Source of the DNA: Pogostemon cablin
Lineage: Eukaryota > Streptophyta > Magnoliopsida > Lamiales > Lamiaceae
Reading direction: 5' to 3'
Assembly: GCA_023678885.1 (NCBI GenBank)
Contig: CM043009.1
Location: 18,531,117-18,595,116, forward strand
Length of the DNA: 64,000 nucleotides
The notes under the pieces were generated by a model. It searched no databases, was not told the DNA's origin, and worked only from the letters and a program-made list of their open reading frames with translations. Made by a program: the position numbers and the translations under genes. This document shows positions 47,332 through 58,480 of the stretch, one piece after another. Each line of letters starts with the position of its first letter. Position 1 is the stretch's first letter.

Positions 47332-49705
47332 GTTTTTGTGTTTTTGGACTTGAAAACCAGATGGACAACAACAGAGGAAAAATATAGGCATCATATGTCT
47401 CCTGGAGTTTTTTCGGCAGTATAGAAGGGAGTATCATTAGTAAAATAGCTAAAGTAATTTCCACTGAGTCTCTGTTTAGGTGTAGGGTAATTCCTATGTT
47501 CATGGATTCGTGTTTCTTATGTGAAAAATGATAGGACAACAACAAAGGCAACTGCATTGGCGTAATATGTCCCCAGGAATAATTTCCACAGTCTAGAAGG
47601 AAGCATAACTAGTGACATCACATAAGTAATTTCCAGAGTCTTTTCTTAGGGGTATAACACTTTCTATCTTCATGATGTGGGGTCTTGGATCATAAAAACA
47701 TAGGGGCAACAAATATGGAAACACAATTGGCATCATAAGAATACACTGTTGTCATATTTTTCGCAGTTGAGAATATAGCACAAGATGTAAAAATCACCCA
47801 AATCATTCCCAGAGCATTTTATGGTGTTTAAATACGCAATACATTAATGTTTATGTGTTTTGGACTTGAAAAATAGATGGACAACAACAGAGGCAACAAT
47901 ATAGGCATCATATGTCTCTTGGAGTTTTTTCAAAAGTTTAGAAAGGAGTACCATTAGTAAAATAGTTCAAGTAATTTCCACTGAGTATTTTTTTAGGTGT
48001 AGGGTAATTCCTATGTTCATGGATTCGTTTTTCTTATGTGGAAAACAATAGGACAATAACAAAGGCAAGTGCATTGGCGTAATATGTCTCCAGTAATAAT
48101 TTTTACAATTTAGACGGAAGGATAACTAGTGACATCACTAAAGTAATTTTCAGCGTTTTTGTTTAGGGTTATCATACTTTATATCTTCATGATGTGGGTT
48201 ATTGGATCTTAAAAAAATAGGGGCAACAAAATGGCAATACAATTGCCATCATAGGAATACACTGTTATCATATTTTCAGCAGTTGAGAATATAGAACAAG
48301 ATGTAAAAATCACCCAATTCATTTCAAGAGTATTTTATGGTGTTTAAATACGCAACATGGTAATATTTTTGTGTTTTGGACCCAAAAAACAGATTAATAA
48401 CAACATAGGCAACAATATAGGCATCATATGTCTCCTTGAGTTTTTTCAACAGTTTAGAAGGGAGTATTATTAGTAAAATAGCTCAAGTAATTTCCACTGA
48501 GTCTTTTTTTAGGTGTAGGGTAATTCCTATGCTCATGGATTCGTGTTTCTTATGTGGAAAATGATAGGACAACAACAAAGGCAACTGCATTGGCTTAATA
48601 TGTCCCCAGGAATATTTCTATAGTTTAGACGGAAGGATAACTACTGACATCACTTAAGTAATTTCTAGAGTCTTTGTTTAGGGTTATAATATTTTCTATC
48701 TTCATGATGTGGGGTCTTGGATCTTAAAAAAATATGGGCAACAAATATGGCAACACAATTGCCATCATAGGAATACACTGTTGTCATATTTTCAGCACTT
48801 GAGAATATAGCACAAGATTTAAAAATCACCCAAGTCATTTCCAGAGTATTTTATGGTGTTTAAATACGCAACACGTTAATATTTTTTTTATTTTAGACCT
48901 GAAAAATAGATGGGCAACAACAGAGGCAACAATATAGGCATCATATGTCTCCTAGAGTTTTTCAATAGTTTAGAAGAGAGTATCATTAGCAAAATAGCTC
49001 AAGTAATTTTCACTGAGTCCTTTTTGTAGGTGTAGGGTAATTCCTATGTTCATGGATTCGTGTTTCGTATATGGAAAACGATAGAACAACAATAAAGTCA
49101 ACTGCATTGGCGTAATATATCCCCAGGAATAATTTCTACAGGCTAGAAGGAAGCATAACTAGTGACATCACTGAAGTAATTTCCAGAGTCTTTTTTTAGG
49201 GTGATAATACTTTCTATCTTGATGATGTGGGGTCTTGGATCTTAAGAACAGAGGGGCAACAAATATGACAACAGAATTGGCATCATAGGAATACACTGTT
49301 GTCATATTTTCAGCAGTTGAGAATATAGCACAAGATGTAAAAATCACCCAAGTCATTTCCAGAGTATTTTATGGTGTTTAAATACACAACACGTTAATGT
49401 TTTTGTGTTTTAGACCTGAAAAACAGATGGACAACAACAGAGGCAACAATATAGGCATCATATGTCTCCTGGAGTTTTTTCAACAGTTTAGAAGGGAGTA
49501 TCATTAGTAAAATAGCTCAAGTAATTTCCACTGAGTTTTTTTTAGGTGTAGGGTAATTCCTATATTCATGGATTCGTGTTTGTTATGTGGAAAATGATAG
49601 GACAACAACAAAGGAAACTGCATTGGCGTAATATGTATCTTGAAAATAGAAGGACAACAATAAATTAAATGTCATTGGCATCATATGTCGCCTTCTCGAG
49701 TATGT
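47332..49705. repeat. Satellite, right block with 516-bp higher-order repeat
   Basis: A GGAC(C/T)TGAAAA anchor recurs at 47346, 47862, 48378, 48895 and 49412, a period of 516-517 bp. Each period holds three diverged monomers of about 171, 170 and 175 bp (GGACAAC anchors at 47363, 47534, 47704, 47879). Two truncated monomers close the block. Confidence 0.88.
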
Positions 49706-49925
49706 TCCAAAAGAGTGGCAAATTTGAATAGAAAATTCTAAAATAAACAAGGGATTGATGACAGGATTTTACATTAACAACGCTTACATATTTATACTGC
49801 ATTTTATGACATAAACATTATAAGAAAACATTACATAAGTAATTTGCACTCCAATAGATGAGGCAGAATCTAAAGTGCATCACATAAACCAAAATACTTA
49901 GTTAACATCAAAATTTCTCCCACAG

Positions 49926-49975
49926 ATATATAAGGTAGTCAAGGACCTTAAACAGAGGATTGGCTACTGGGGCAT
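49926..49975 (+). CDS. Unidentified gene, last exon, part 1 (interrupted by Athila)
   Basis: After a good acceptor (tttctcccacag, AG at 49924-49925) the frame reads IYKVVKDLKQRIGYWG and is cut by the LTR at 49976. With one copy of the GGCAT duplication removed, the frame continues without a shift at 63683 and ends at TAA 63744-63746. I do not recognise the protein. The neat frame on both sides argues that this was a coding exon when the element inserted. Confidence 0.4.
49971..49975. other. Target site duplication GGCAT, left copy
   Basis: Repeated exactly at 63678-63682, right after the 3' LTR. Confidence 0.95.
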
Positions 49976-50189
49976 TGATGAGTGTGTAAATTCACAAGTT
50001 TGGCGCTATGTTTTGTGCTAGTTTTGGAGAGTTTTGATGTGGAAATAGGTGGAAAACCTATATATATTGTGAATTAGCATGAATCAGGTGTTAGTAGAGC
50101 TATTTGAGTGTTTTCTTAGCAAAAATGGAGTGAAAGAGCCAAGAATCGAAGAGACGGAGTCGAAGCCACGCGAACCGCCCAAGAAGTAG

Positions 50190-50560
50190 GTGGGTTCGAC
50201 CTTGCTGGAGGAGGGTTCGACCTCTCCAGCAGGTCGATCCAATGTTGCTGGATGTACAGAGATTGATTCAACCACGACTCGGCTGGTTCGACCTGGCCAT
50301 CAGGTCGAACCATGGTCGAACCAATTTGTAAGAAGGAGGATTCGACCACGACGTTTGGGTTCGACTTGCCAGTTGGTCGAATCGGGAGCGGAAGTTGTCC
50401 AGTGCTGAGGTTCGACCTGGGGTTCGACCAAGGCCTGAGTGGTTCGACCTGTCCAGAAGGTCGAACCTGTGCAGAATTCTTCCAGTAGCGAGGTTCGACC
50501 TGGGGTTCGACCTGTGGCTAGGGGTTCGACATGTTTGACGTGGTCGAACCTGTGTGCGAG
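50190..50560. repeat. GGTTCGACC/GGTCGAACC word cluster in 5' LTR
   Basis: More than a dozen copies of the 9-base word or its complement, often as facing pairs about 20 bp apart, ending about 85 bp before the TATA box. Confidence 0.9.
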
Positions 50561-50645
50561 AACTTACCTTATCCAGATTTTCGAGGCCGAAACGCGTGAG
50601 ATCACTTAGAAAGCCCATTCTAAACCCTAGAGACGTGACTACAAG

Positions 50646-50654
50646 TATAAAAGG
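50646..50654 (+). promoter_or_regulatory. 5' LTR TATA box
   Basis: TATAAAAGG at the junction between the word cluster and the presumed transcribed R region. Confidence 0.65.
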
Positions 50655-51647
50655 AGGCTCATACAGAGAATAAAGAGAGCTTTTGATCGTCAATCGTAGG
50701 AGAGACAAGAGTAGAGGTGGTGATCCATCCGGAGGGCTGTGACAGAGGTTCGCTGAAGGTTCAAGTAAGAATGATCAATCTAACCATGATTGTTCCTAGA
50801 TCAATCATGGGCTAGAACCACCTTGGTAGTTCTAGGGTTATGAAAGTTTCATGATGTAATTCGTGTTTCGTGTGTAAAACTCCATACAACACTACCTGTG
50901 GTTTGTTTTATATAAGATTGCATATTTAATCCATACTCATAGTCGTTTTGTACATCAATGATCGTTGTGTAGAGTCTGAATACATAACATGGTTATTGAT
51001 TGAGTGCGTTCACTACTGAGCAGGGTTTATTGTTATAATTCTAAGTGAAGGGATTCCGAAGTATTATTAGAACTGTCTTATATGAATATTCATGAATTGA
51101 ATTAAATTCGGGTTGATGAATAGGATAAAGAGTATAACTTTATAGTACCTAAAAAGGGAGATCAAATCGGGTTAGATTCTAGACGTAGAAGATAATTGAT
51201 TATGATAGTACCTAGAAAGGGGGGTGAAGCATATCTCTTGCTCCGATGTTATTCACACGTGTCAAGCGTATATTTACTTGTGTCTATAGAGTAAACTTGT
51301 ATGGTCTAATGATGCATCCACAAACCACAGGGCAGAGTCGGACACCATCACATGAAAATACGAATTGCTAGTGAAACTGGATGACCCGACGAACTACCTA
51401 TCATTCTTATTGATCACAACTCACTTTTCTCTACTCTTGCTATTTCTTTTGTTATTTCGATTAGAAGTTATTATTCATTAAACCTTTACAATTACCAAAC
51501 ATAGTCTAAAATATACTAGAAGATAACAAAATCGATATTTATCCGTCCCGTGGGTTCGATATTGTAACTTGGTCATCTTCGCGACTACAATTGATATTCT
51601 TATACTTGAGGATTAATTTGTGTGTTGAGAAAACCCTATCAAGTTCT

Positions 51648-51665
51648 TGGCGCCGTTGCCGGGGA
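51648..51665 (+). other. Primer binding site, tRNA-Asp type
   Basis: TGGCGCCGTTGCCGGGGA lies six bases after the 5' LTR and is identical to the site of the array units. Confidence 0.92.
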
Positions 51666-51754
51666 CGGCGTAAAATATCTTTTTTGTATTATTTCTAGTT
51701 TATTAGGACTATTTACCTTATTTTGTTGTTTTCTTTCTTATTCGCTTTAGGTGT

Positions 51755-53784
51755 ATGCTCACAAGATCAAAGAAAGGTAATCTTGAACCGTATAATCCTG
51801 AGATTGGAGCATCATCAAGAAAGAAGAAGAAGAAGAAGAGCAAGGCAAAGACAATAGACTCAATTGAAGCTCTGAATTTTGGAGTTGAGGTTGACGAGCA
51901 GATTTCGCAAGTGATTGAGGCTACAACTGAAGTTAATTTGGAAGTAGAAACAGTCAACATGGCAGCGAATCCGGATAATCTAGCCATCCGAGAGGTTTTC
52001 AGAAATAATGGGGCTGGAAATTATGAGCTTTTAGGAGCAAGGGGAACTAACACAGCGTTCGATCTTCATCCCGCTCTTATTAGCATGATAGAAAGAAACT
52101 CCTTTTCAGGAGGGTCTTTCGAGGATCCGCAGCAGCATCTGAACAAGTTCTTGGGATATGCAAGTACTCAAAAAGACGTAGGAGAACATGAAGATGCTAG
52201 GAAGATCCTTTTGTTCAAATTCTCGCTTACTGAAAAGGCGAGGGATTGGTACGATACTATTAACGCAGCTGAGTGCACCACGTGGGAGCAATTGAAGTTA
52301 AGGTTCTTGGAGAGGTATATGCCACCTTCGAAGGTGTTTAAGATGAAGCAAGATATTAACCAATTTGCTATCAGTGGAGGTGAGAAATTTCATGAAGCGT
52401 GGGATAGATTCAAGGACATGCTCAGGAAGTGTCCTCAACATGGGTTATCTAAAGCCCAATATATCAGTATATTCTATAATGGATTGGATTGTGAATCAAG
52501 AGTGCTACTTGATGCTTCTTCTAATGGAGCATTGCTTACAAAGTCATCCGTTGAGGCCGAGAGATTGTTTGAAGACATATCGATGAATTCGAGGGATTGG
52601 CCTACTGATAGAGTTAGAGGTACGTATGTTCTTTGAAAGGTAGCTCAGGTTGAACAAGCAATGGTGAAAATTAAGAGAGAGGATGAGATCGTTTCGAGCT
52701 TGTACAATATCAACAAGCTACTTGAGTCTCAACAGAAGCAGATCAGCAAGATATCCCAACGAGTGCCAATCATGCAGCAAGAGATGATGAATAATGGAAC
52801 CATCCAAGACGAATTGGAGGAAGCAAATTATGCCATGGGTCAAAGTATTCAAGGAACGAGGTACCCAAATCAAGGAAACCGAAACTACCAAGGGAACTAT
52901 CGAGGGAACTTTAATAATCGTGGTCCATCTGGTAGTTATCAACAGCAACCAAGGAGGCCTGAATTTTCATAGAGCAATACGAACAATGCAGTGCAACTTC
53001 CGATGGGTGTTGATCCGGGAGAAAAGGTGGAAGAATGGAAGCCTGGGTTCGAGGATACTGTGAACCGGTACATGGTAAAGAATGATGAAAGAGTGAACCG
53101 CCTTGAGGCAAAGCTTGAGAAAAAGATAGATGATCACCACAGAGATTTGTCCACTCAAGTGAAAGATCTCACATTGTTGATGGGTACAATTGCGGAGAAT
53201 GTGAACACATTGACTCAAACTTTAGGAAAAGGGAAGTTTTCGTCTCAGAGTATAGAGAATCCAAAGTCGTGTAATGCCATCACACTGAGGTCGGGAACGC
53301 AGTACGAGGGACCGATGAGGCCGGAATCAAAGTTGGAATTTTCTAAGTCTCGGTTCGACCAACACGCAGAGGGTTCGACCAACTTTTCAGGTCGAACCCA
53401 GGTCGAACCTCATCGGCCAGAGCACTCTGTTTCGACACAGGAGCGGTTCGACCAACACGCAGAGGGTTCGACCAACTTTTCAGGTCGAACCCAGGTCGAA
53501 CCTCATTGGCCAGAGCACTCTATTTTGACGTAGGAATGGTTCGACCACGATCAAAAGGGTTCGACCAACTCTTCAGGTCGAACCCAGGTCGAACCGAAGG
53601 ATGAAGATTATACAGTGAAGCGGTTCGACCAAAGGGGCAGTGGTTCGACCTCCAATGCTGGTCGAACCCAAGTCGAACCTCCGGAGCAGAATGAGATCAG
53701 TCTTCCAGGAGAGAGGTTCGACCAATACAGTCCTGGTTCGACCCTCAGCATGGTCGAACCCTAGTCGAACCTCGCCGAGATGTT
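51755..53784 (+). pseudogene. Athila-like gag, with internal stops
   Basis: The start codon at 51755 gives a basic N-terminus (GASSRKKKKKKSK) and then a retrotransposon capsid-type domain (residues about 80-290, with WEQLKLRFLERYMP and FHEAWDRFKDMLRKCPQHG). A TGA at 52634-52636, a TAG at 52970-52972 and a TAG at 53531-53533 lie in the same frame. The part after 52991 holds a coiled coil (VNRLEAKLEKKIDDHHRDL). From about 53350 the protein is made of repeated FDQHAEGSTNFSGRTQVEP units encoded by the GGTTCGACC words. Gag forms the particle shell and packages RNA. A frame change follows before 53785. Confidence 0.88.
53352..53776. repeat. GGTTCGACC words inside gag coding sequence
   Basis: Five or six tandem units of about 70-105 bp, each with GGTTCGACC twice and GGTCGAACC twice. 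They are the same words as in the LTRs, here read as protein. Confidence 0.9.
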
Positions 53785-54703
53785 TTGTTTGATGCACCTG
53801 TTGTTCCTTTTGATGTTGATGCAACTCCAGTGGTACGGAATGAGCAAAGTACAGACATAATAGCTGAGAAAAAATGGGAAAGAACTAAGCGATTAAGAGC
53901 CAAAAAAGAGAAAGCGGAGAAGGTAAATCGTGATGAATGGGGGATTCCCAAAACAAAGATACCTCCACCGTTTCCCTACAAGCTAGTGAAGAAAGGGTTG
54001 GAAGAAAAGTTCAAGAAGTTTTCAGAGATAATGAATAAGATAAGCTTGAACATCCCTTTTCAGATGCAATCATGGAGATGCCATATTATTCTCGATTCCT
54101 TAAAGATATATTGATGAAGAAGCAAAGCTTAACCGGAGTTGAAACGGTAAACTTATCTGAGAATTGTAGCTCAATTATTCAAAAGAAGTTGCCACCAAAG
54201 ATGAAAGATCCGGGGAGCTTTACTATTCTATGTGAGATCGGGAAGGGGCCAGCACGGCGAGCTTTGTGCGATCTATTGGCAAGCATCAATTTGATGCCGT
54301 TGTCCATCTTTCAGAAGCTTGGTTTGGGAGAGCTGACCCCGACAACTGTTGCTCTCCAATTGGCAGATAGATCAATGACGTTTCCGAAAGGTATAGTTGA
54401 AGATGTTCTAGTAAAGGTGGAGAAGCTAGTCTTTCCTGTGGATTTCCTTGTATTAGAAATGGATGATGACAAGGATAATGTTCCTTTAATCTTGGGGAGG
54501 CCATTCCTTGCTACAGCTGGAGCTATGATAGATGTTCGGAAGGGAGAACTGAAGTTGAGAATGGACAAAGAAGAAGTACTTTTCAACTTGGACAAAGCAA
54601 TGAAGATGCCAATGGAGTCCCAGTGTTATAGTATTGACGTGGTGGAGGAGATTGTGAAGGAGGATATGTCTCTGATCTTGACAAGGATCCTCTTGAGACA
54701 TGT
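53785..54703 (+). pseudogene. Athila-like gag end and aspartic protease, frameshifted
   Basis: Two frames (53785-54114, 54072-54707) encode the conserved basic segment before protease (WGIPKTKIPPPFPYKLVKKGLEEKF) and the aspartic protease domain (ALCDLLASINLMP... to ILGRPFLATAGAMIDV). The frame changes near 54060 and again near 54677. In the catalytic motif the third residue after Leu-Asp context is Leu: this copy reads DLLAS where the minus-strand copy still shows DLG. Gly after the catalytic Asp pair is normally required, so activity is unlikely. The protease would cut the Gag-Pol polyprotein. Confidence 0.85.
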
Positions 54704-56476
54704 TTGATGGAGTCTCTTACTTATCCCACTACGGAGCTTGACGGACTTTCTAACGAGGTATGTATTGAATTTCTTGAAAACTTACTTGCTTTGGGTGATG
54801 ACGGGTCTGCAATAGGGTGGTCACTTGATGATTTGAAAGGTATTAGTCCTTCGTATTGTATGCATCGGATTAGGTTGTTGGATGAAGCCAAAGCTAGTGT
54901 TCAGAATCAGCGTAGGGTGAATCCCGCAATTCAAGAGGTGATAAGGAAGCAAATTCTTACGTGGTTGGATGCTGGAATTATATATCCTATTAGTGATAGT
55001 CCCCATGTGAGTCCATTGCATGTAGTTGCTAAGAAGGGGGGCATGACTGTAGTGAAAGCTGAGGATGGAGAAGCTATAGCCACGAGAATTCCTACGGGAT
55101 GGCGTACATGTGTGGATTACAGGAAATTAAATGAGAACACGTGTAAGGACCATTTCCCTCTTCCGTTTATGGATCAAATGTTGGATCGTCTTGCAGGGCA
55201 TGAGTTTTATTGTTTCTTGGATGGATACTCGGGGTATAATCAAATCATGATTGCTCCCGAGGATCAAGAAAATACCACTTTTACTTGCCCCTATGGGACC
55301 TTTGCTTTTAGGAAGATGCCGTTTGGATTGTGTAATGCGCTTGCTACTTTTCAGAGATGTATGATGGCGATTTTTGATGGTTTGATAGAGAAGATCATGG
55401 AAGTATTCATGGACGATTTTTCAGTCTTTGGTTCTTCTTTTGATATGTGTTTGTCTAACCTTGCTGTTGTTTTGAAGAGGTGTCAAGAAACTAATCTTGT
55501 CTTGAATTGGGAGAAGTGCCACTTCATGGTGAAGGATGGGATTGTTCTTGGGCATCATGTTTCCGCCAAGGGATTACAGGTAGACCGTGCTAAAGTGGTG
55601 GCAATTGAGAAGCTTCCACCACCGACCAATGAAAGAGGAGTGCAGTCCTTCCTTGGACACGCCGATTTTTACAGGAGATTCATTAAAGACTTCTCAAAAT
55701 ACTCTAAGCCCTTATCTCATTTACTTGAAAAGGATATTCCTTTTTTGTTTAATGATGAGTGTCTAACAGCTTTTCAAGTTTTGAAGGAGGCGCTTATTAC
55801 TGCCCCTATCTTGATCACACCGGACTGGACTAAACCGTTTGTACTTATGTGTGATGCAAGTGATGTAGCATTGGGTGTGGTGCTTGGGCAGCTAAGGGAG
55901 AAGAAGTTCTGCGCCATTTACTACGCGAGTAAGACTTTCGATGCGGCACAGAAGAATTACACGGTGACTGAAAAGGAGTTTTTGGCTGTTGTGTATGCAT
56001 TCGATAAGTTTCGTCAGTATTTGGTTGGCATGAAGACGATTGTGTATACGGATCACTCAGCGATTCGTTATTTGATGGAGAAGAAAGAGACGAAGCCTAG
56101 GATCATAAGGTGGATTCTACTACTGCAGGAGTTTGACTTGGAGATTCGGGATAAGAAAGGAACGGATAATGTGTTGGCAGATCACTTGTCAAGGTTGGAG
56201 ACTAAGGAGCATTGTGATAATTCTTTCGAGTATATTGAAGAGATGTTCCCTGATGAGAAGATCATGGCTGTGGCTGTTGAAGGTACCGAGCGAGCATGTG
56301 TGGTTGCAGCGCAAGGTATGGATCCATGGTATGCGGATTATGTTAATTACATTGTCATTGGAGAAATTTCAAGGGATCTCAACCGATATCAACTTGCGAA
56401 ATTTCGTAGGGAAGTTGAGACATTTATATGGTATGATCCGTTTGTTTATAAGATTTGTACAGATTCTATCGTCTGA
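54704..56476 (+). pseudogene. Athila-like pol: reverse transcriptase and RNase H
   Basis: A 590-codon frame that copies RNA into DNA and degrades the template. Reverse transcriptase spans residues about 57-260, with WRTCVDYRKLN, the catalytic pair in FMDDF (55412-55417) and LGHHVSAKGLQ. RNase H spans about 375-500, with acidic residues in MCDASD, TEKEF, YTDHSA and NVLADHLSR. The linker before RT is about 110 residues shorter than in the minus-strand copy: SAIGW follows directly on LGDDG. The frame ends at TGA 56474-56476, but the same frame continues into integrase, so this stop is a mutation within the polyprotein. Confidence 0.93.
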
Positions 56477-57600
56477 AGATGTGTACCTGAGATGGAAATG
56501 GAAAGTGTGCTTGAGTTCTGTCATGCACAACCGAATGGGGGGCATTTCGGGGCACAAAAGACTGCAACTAAGGTACTTCAATCCGCTCTTTATTGGCCTA
56601 CTTTGTTTAAAGATAGTGAGAGATATGTGGCGTCTTGCGATAGATGTCAGCGCATGGGTAATATAGGTAGGAGAGATGAGATGCCATTGCAGCCTAGCAT
56701 AGTCGTGGAGATATTTGATGTATGGGGGATCGATTTTATGGGGCCTTTTCCCCCGTCGAATGGGTTTCTCTACATTCTTCTTGCAGTGGATTATGTTTCG
56801 AAGTGGGTGGAAGCAATTCCTACTCGTGTTAATGATTCGAAAGTTGTTTTATCTTTCCTGAAGAAACATATTTTTGCCCATTATGGAGTTCCGAGGGCAT
56901 TAGTTAGTGATGGAGGTTCTCACTTCGTCAATAAATTTCTGGAGAAGGTGCTTAAGGATTATGGTGTTAAGCATAGGGTTACTACACCCTATCATCCACA
57001 AGCGAATGGGCAGGCAGAGGTCTCCAACCGTCAAGTAAAGCAGATTCTGGAGAAAGTGGTAGGAACTAATAGAAATGATTGGGCTATGAAGCTTGATGAT
57101 GTGTTATGGGGATTCCGGACCGCTTACAAGACAGTGTTGGATATGTCACCGTATCAAATTGTCTATGGGAAGCCGTGCCACTTACCTGTAGAAATCCAAC
57201 ACAAAGCGTTTTGGGCTTTGCGTCGCTTGAACTTGACCCTTAAGGATGTAAAGGAGTTGAAGCTAACTCACATGAATCAATTGGATGAGTTTAGGAGTCG
57301 TGCTTTCAAGAATTCAGAGATTTATAAGGAAAAAATGAAGAGGTGGCATGATTCTAAGATTTTATACAAGGAGTTCAAGCAAGGAGATGAGGTACTACTT
57401 TTTAACTCTCGTTTGAAGCTTTTTGCAGGCAAGTTGAAGTCTAAGTGGACGGGACCGTTCATGATTCATCGAGCCTTAGGAGGGGGAGTTATGAGTTTAT
57501 TGACAAAGATGGAGACGTTATCATGGCGAATGGGCATCGATTGAAGCTTTATAGGTCGCCGGATGATGCGTGTGTTATTTTTGATGATACCTTGTTCTGA
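56477..57600 (+). pseudogene. Athila-like pol: integrase, frameshifted near the end
   Basis: It continues the RT frame after the TGA at 56474. Counting from the Met at 56492, the zinc-binding residues are His11, His18, Cys49 and Cys52. The catalytic triad is Asp81, Asp140 and Glu176, with 35 residues between the last two as expected for retroviral-type integrases. The C-terminal tail (GDEVLLFNSRLKLF...SKWTGPF) is followed by a frame change near 57485. The remaining 35 or so codons are readable in another frame to TGA 57598-57600. It joins element DNA to the chromosome. The core looks intact. Confidence 0.92.
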
Positions 57601-58083
57601 TTTGGTACCGTCGTGACTCTACGACGTTAAACATGAGCGCTTGTTGAGAGCTTACTCTTCCGTTTTATTGCTTTATTTCTTTTGTGTGAGTAAGAAATTT
57701 TTATATTTAAGATGCTTACTAATCGACAATTACATCTCTTTTCAAACTTGGTTTCGACTTACGTTTTTTACTAAGTTTGGGGGGGTGTGATGTTATTACC
57801 TCATTGAAGCATTAAGAGTATAATCTTTTCTTTGTATTGTTTGTTATGGGAGTTGGTTTTTGCGGCCATATTGAAATTTTAATCGATTTTGATGTGACGA
57901 TTTTTTACAACTTGCCTAATGTTCAGTGGTTTTTGGTTATGTTTTCTTTTACGGAGATACTCATGAATGATATTATGTGGAACAATTTTTGAAGTTGTGC
58001 TCTAGATTGTACCTAATGAAGTTGTGTCGAAGCTTGAAGTATGTAGTGAATGAAGAACACTCAGTTTTGGAAATCAGGAGGTA
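57601..58083 (+). other. Post-pol spacer with stem motif and internal polypurine tract
   Basis: CGTCGT-GACTCT-ACGACG (57609-57626) is a perfect 6-bp stem followed by TTAAACATGAGCGC, matching the motif after the array frame. At 57772-57787 lies TAAGTTTGGGGGGGTG followed by TGATG, very like the real polypurine tract and LTR start. No gene. Confidence 0.7.
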
Positions 58084-58480
58084 GGTTCGACCAAGTCTAG
58101 GAGTGGTTCGACCAGAGCCAGAGGTCGAACAAAAGCAGAGGAAGTCGAACCAGTGTTGAAAGTTGTCCAGAGAGGAGGTTCGACCAAAGCCATAGTGGTT
58201 CGACCTGATCAGGAGGTCGAACCTATGGTCGAACCTGTCAGTCGGAAGCACTCTGTTTTCCAGAAGAGGGGTTCGACCAATTCAAGGAAGGTTCGACCTG
58301 TTTAGCAAGTCAAACCCTTGGTCGAACCAAGAAGATCGTTTGTCCAGAAGAGAGGTTCGACCTCGCCATCCATGGTTCGACCAGTTCAGGTGGTCGAACC
58401 CGAGGTCGAACCAAGCCAGGTACGCGATTTAAGTTCGAATTTTCAGAGGGGTTCGATCACTTTTTCGAAACACCAAACCT
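58084..58480. repeat. GGTTCGACC/GGTCGAACC word cluster before the env-like gene
   Basis: More than a dozen copies in both orientations, as in the LTRs, ending about 180 bp before the env-like start codon at 58663. No convincing TATA box is seen after it. Confidence 0.88.

Larger units (their letters stand above)
49976..51641 (+). repeat. 5' LTR
   Basis: 1666 bp. The layout is a word cluster (50190-50560), a TATA box (50646) and repeated TAGTACCT motifs (51143, 51206). It has 19 bp more than the 3' LTR near 50520 and one C less in the final run. Confidence 0.95.

Noticed and set aside
47147..47557. A single 136-residue minus-strand protein
   Set aside because: It runs across the junction of the satellite and the Harbinger-like fragment; only the part left of about 47331 has protein-like character.
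50190..50560. GGTTCGA words as tRNA T-arms or pol III B boxes
   Set aside because: They resemble the core of a B box, but no A box, cloverleaf or terminator accompanies them and they occur in both orientations in dense arrays.
53352..53776. CRISPR-like array
   Set aside because: Short words at similar spacing recall a CRISPR array, but spacers are not unique, words occur in both orientations, there are no cas genes, and this is plant DNA.
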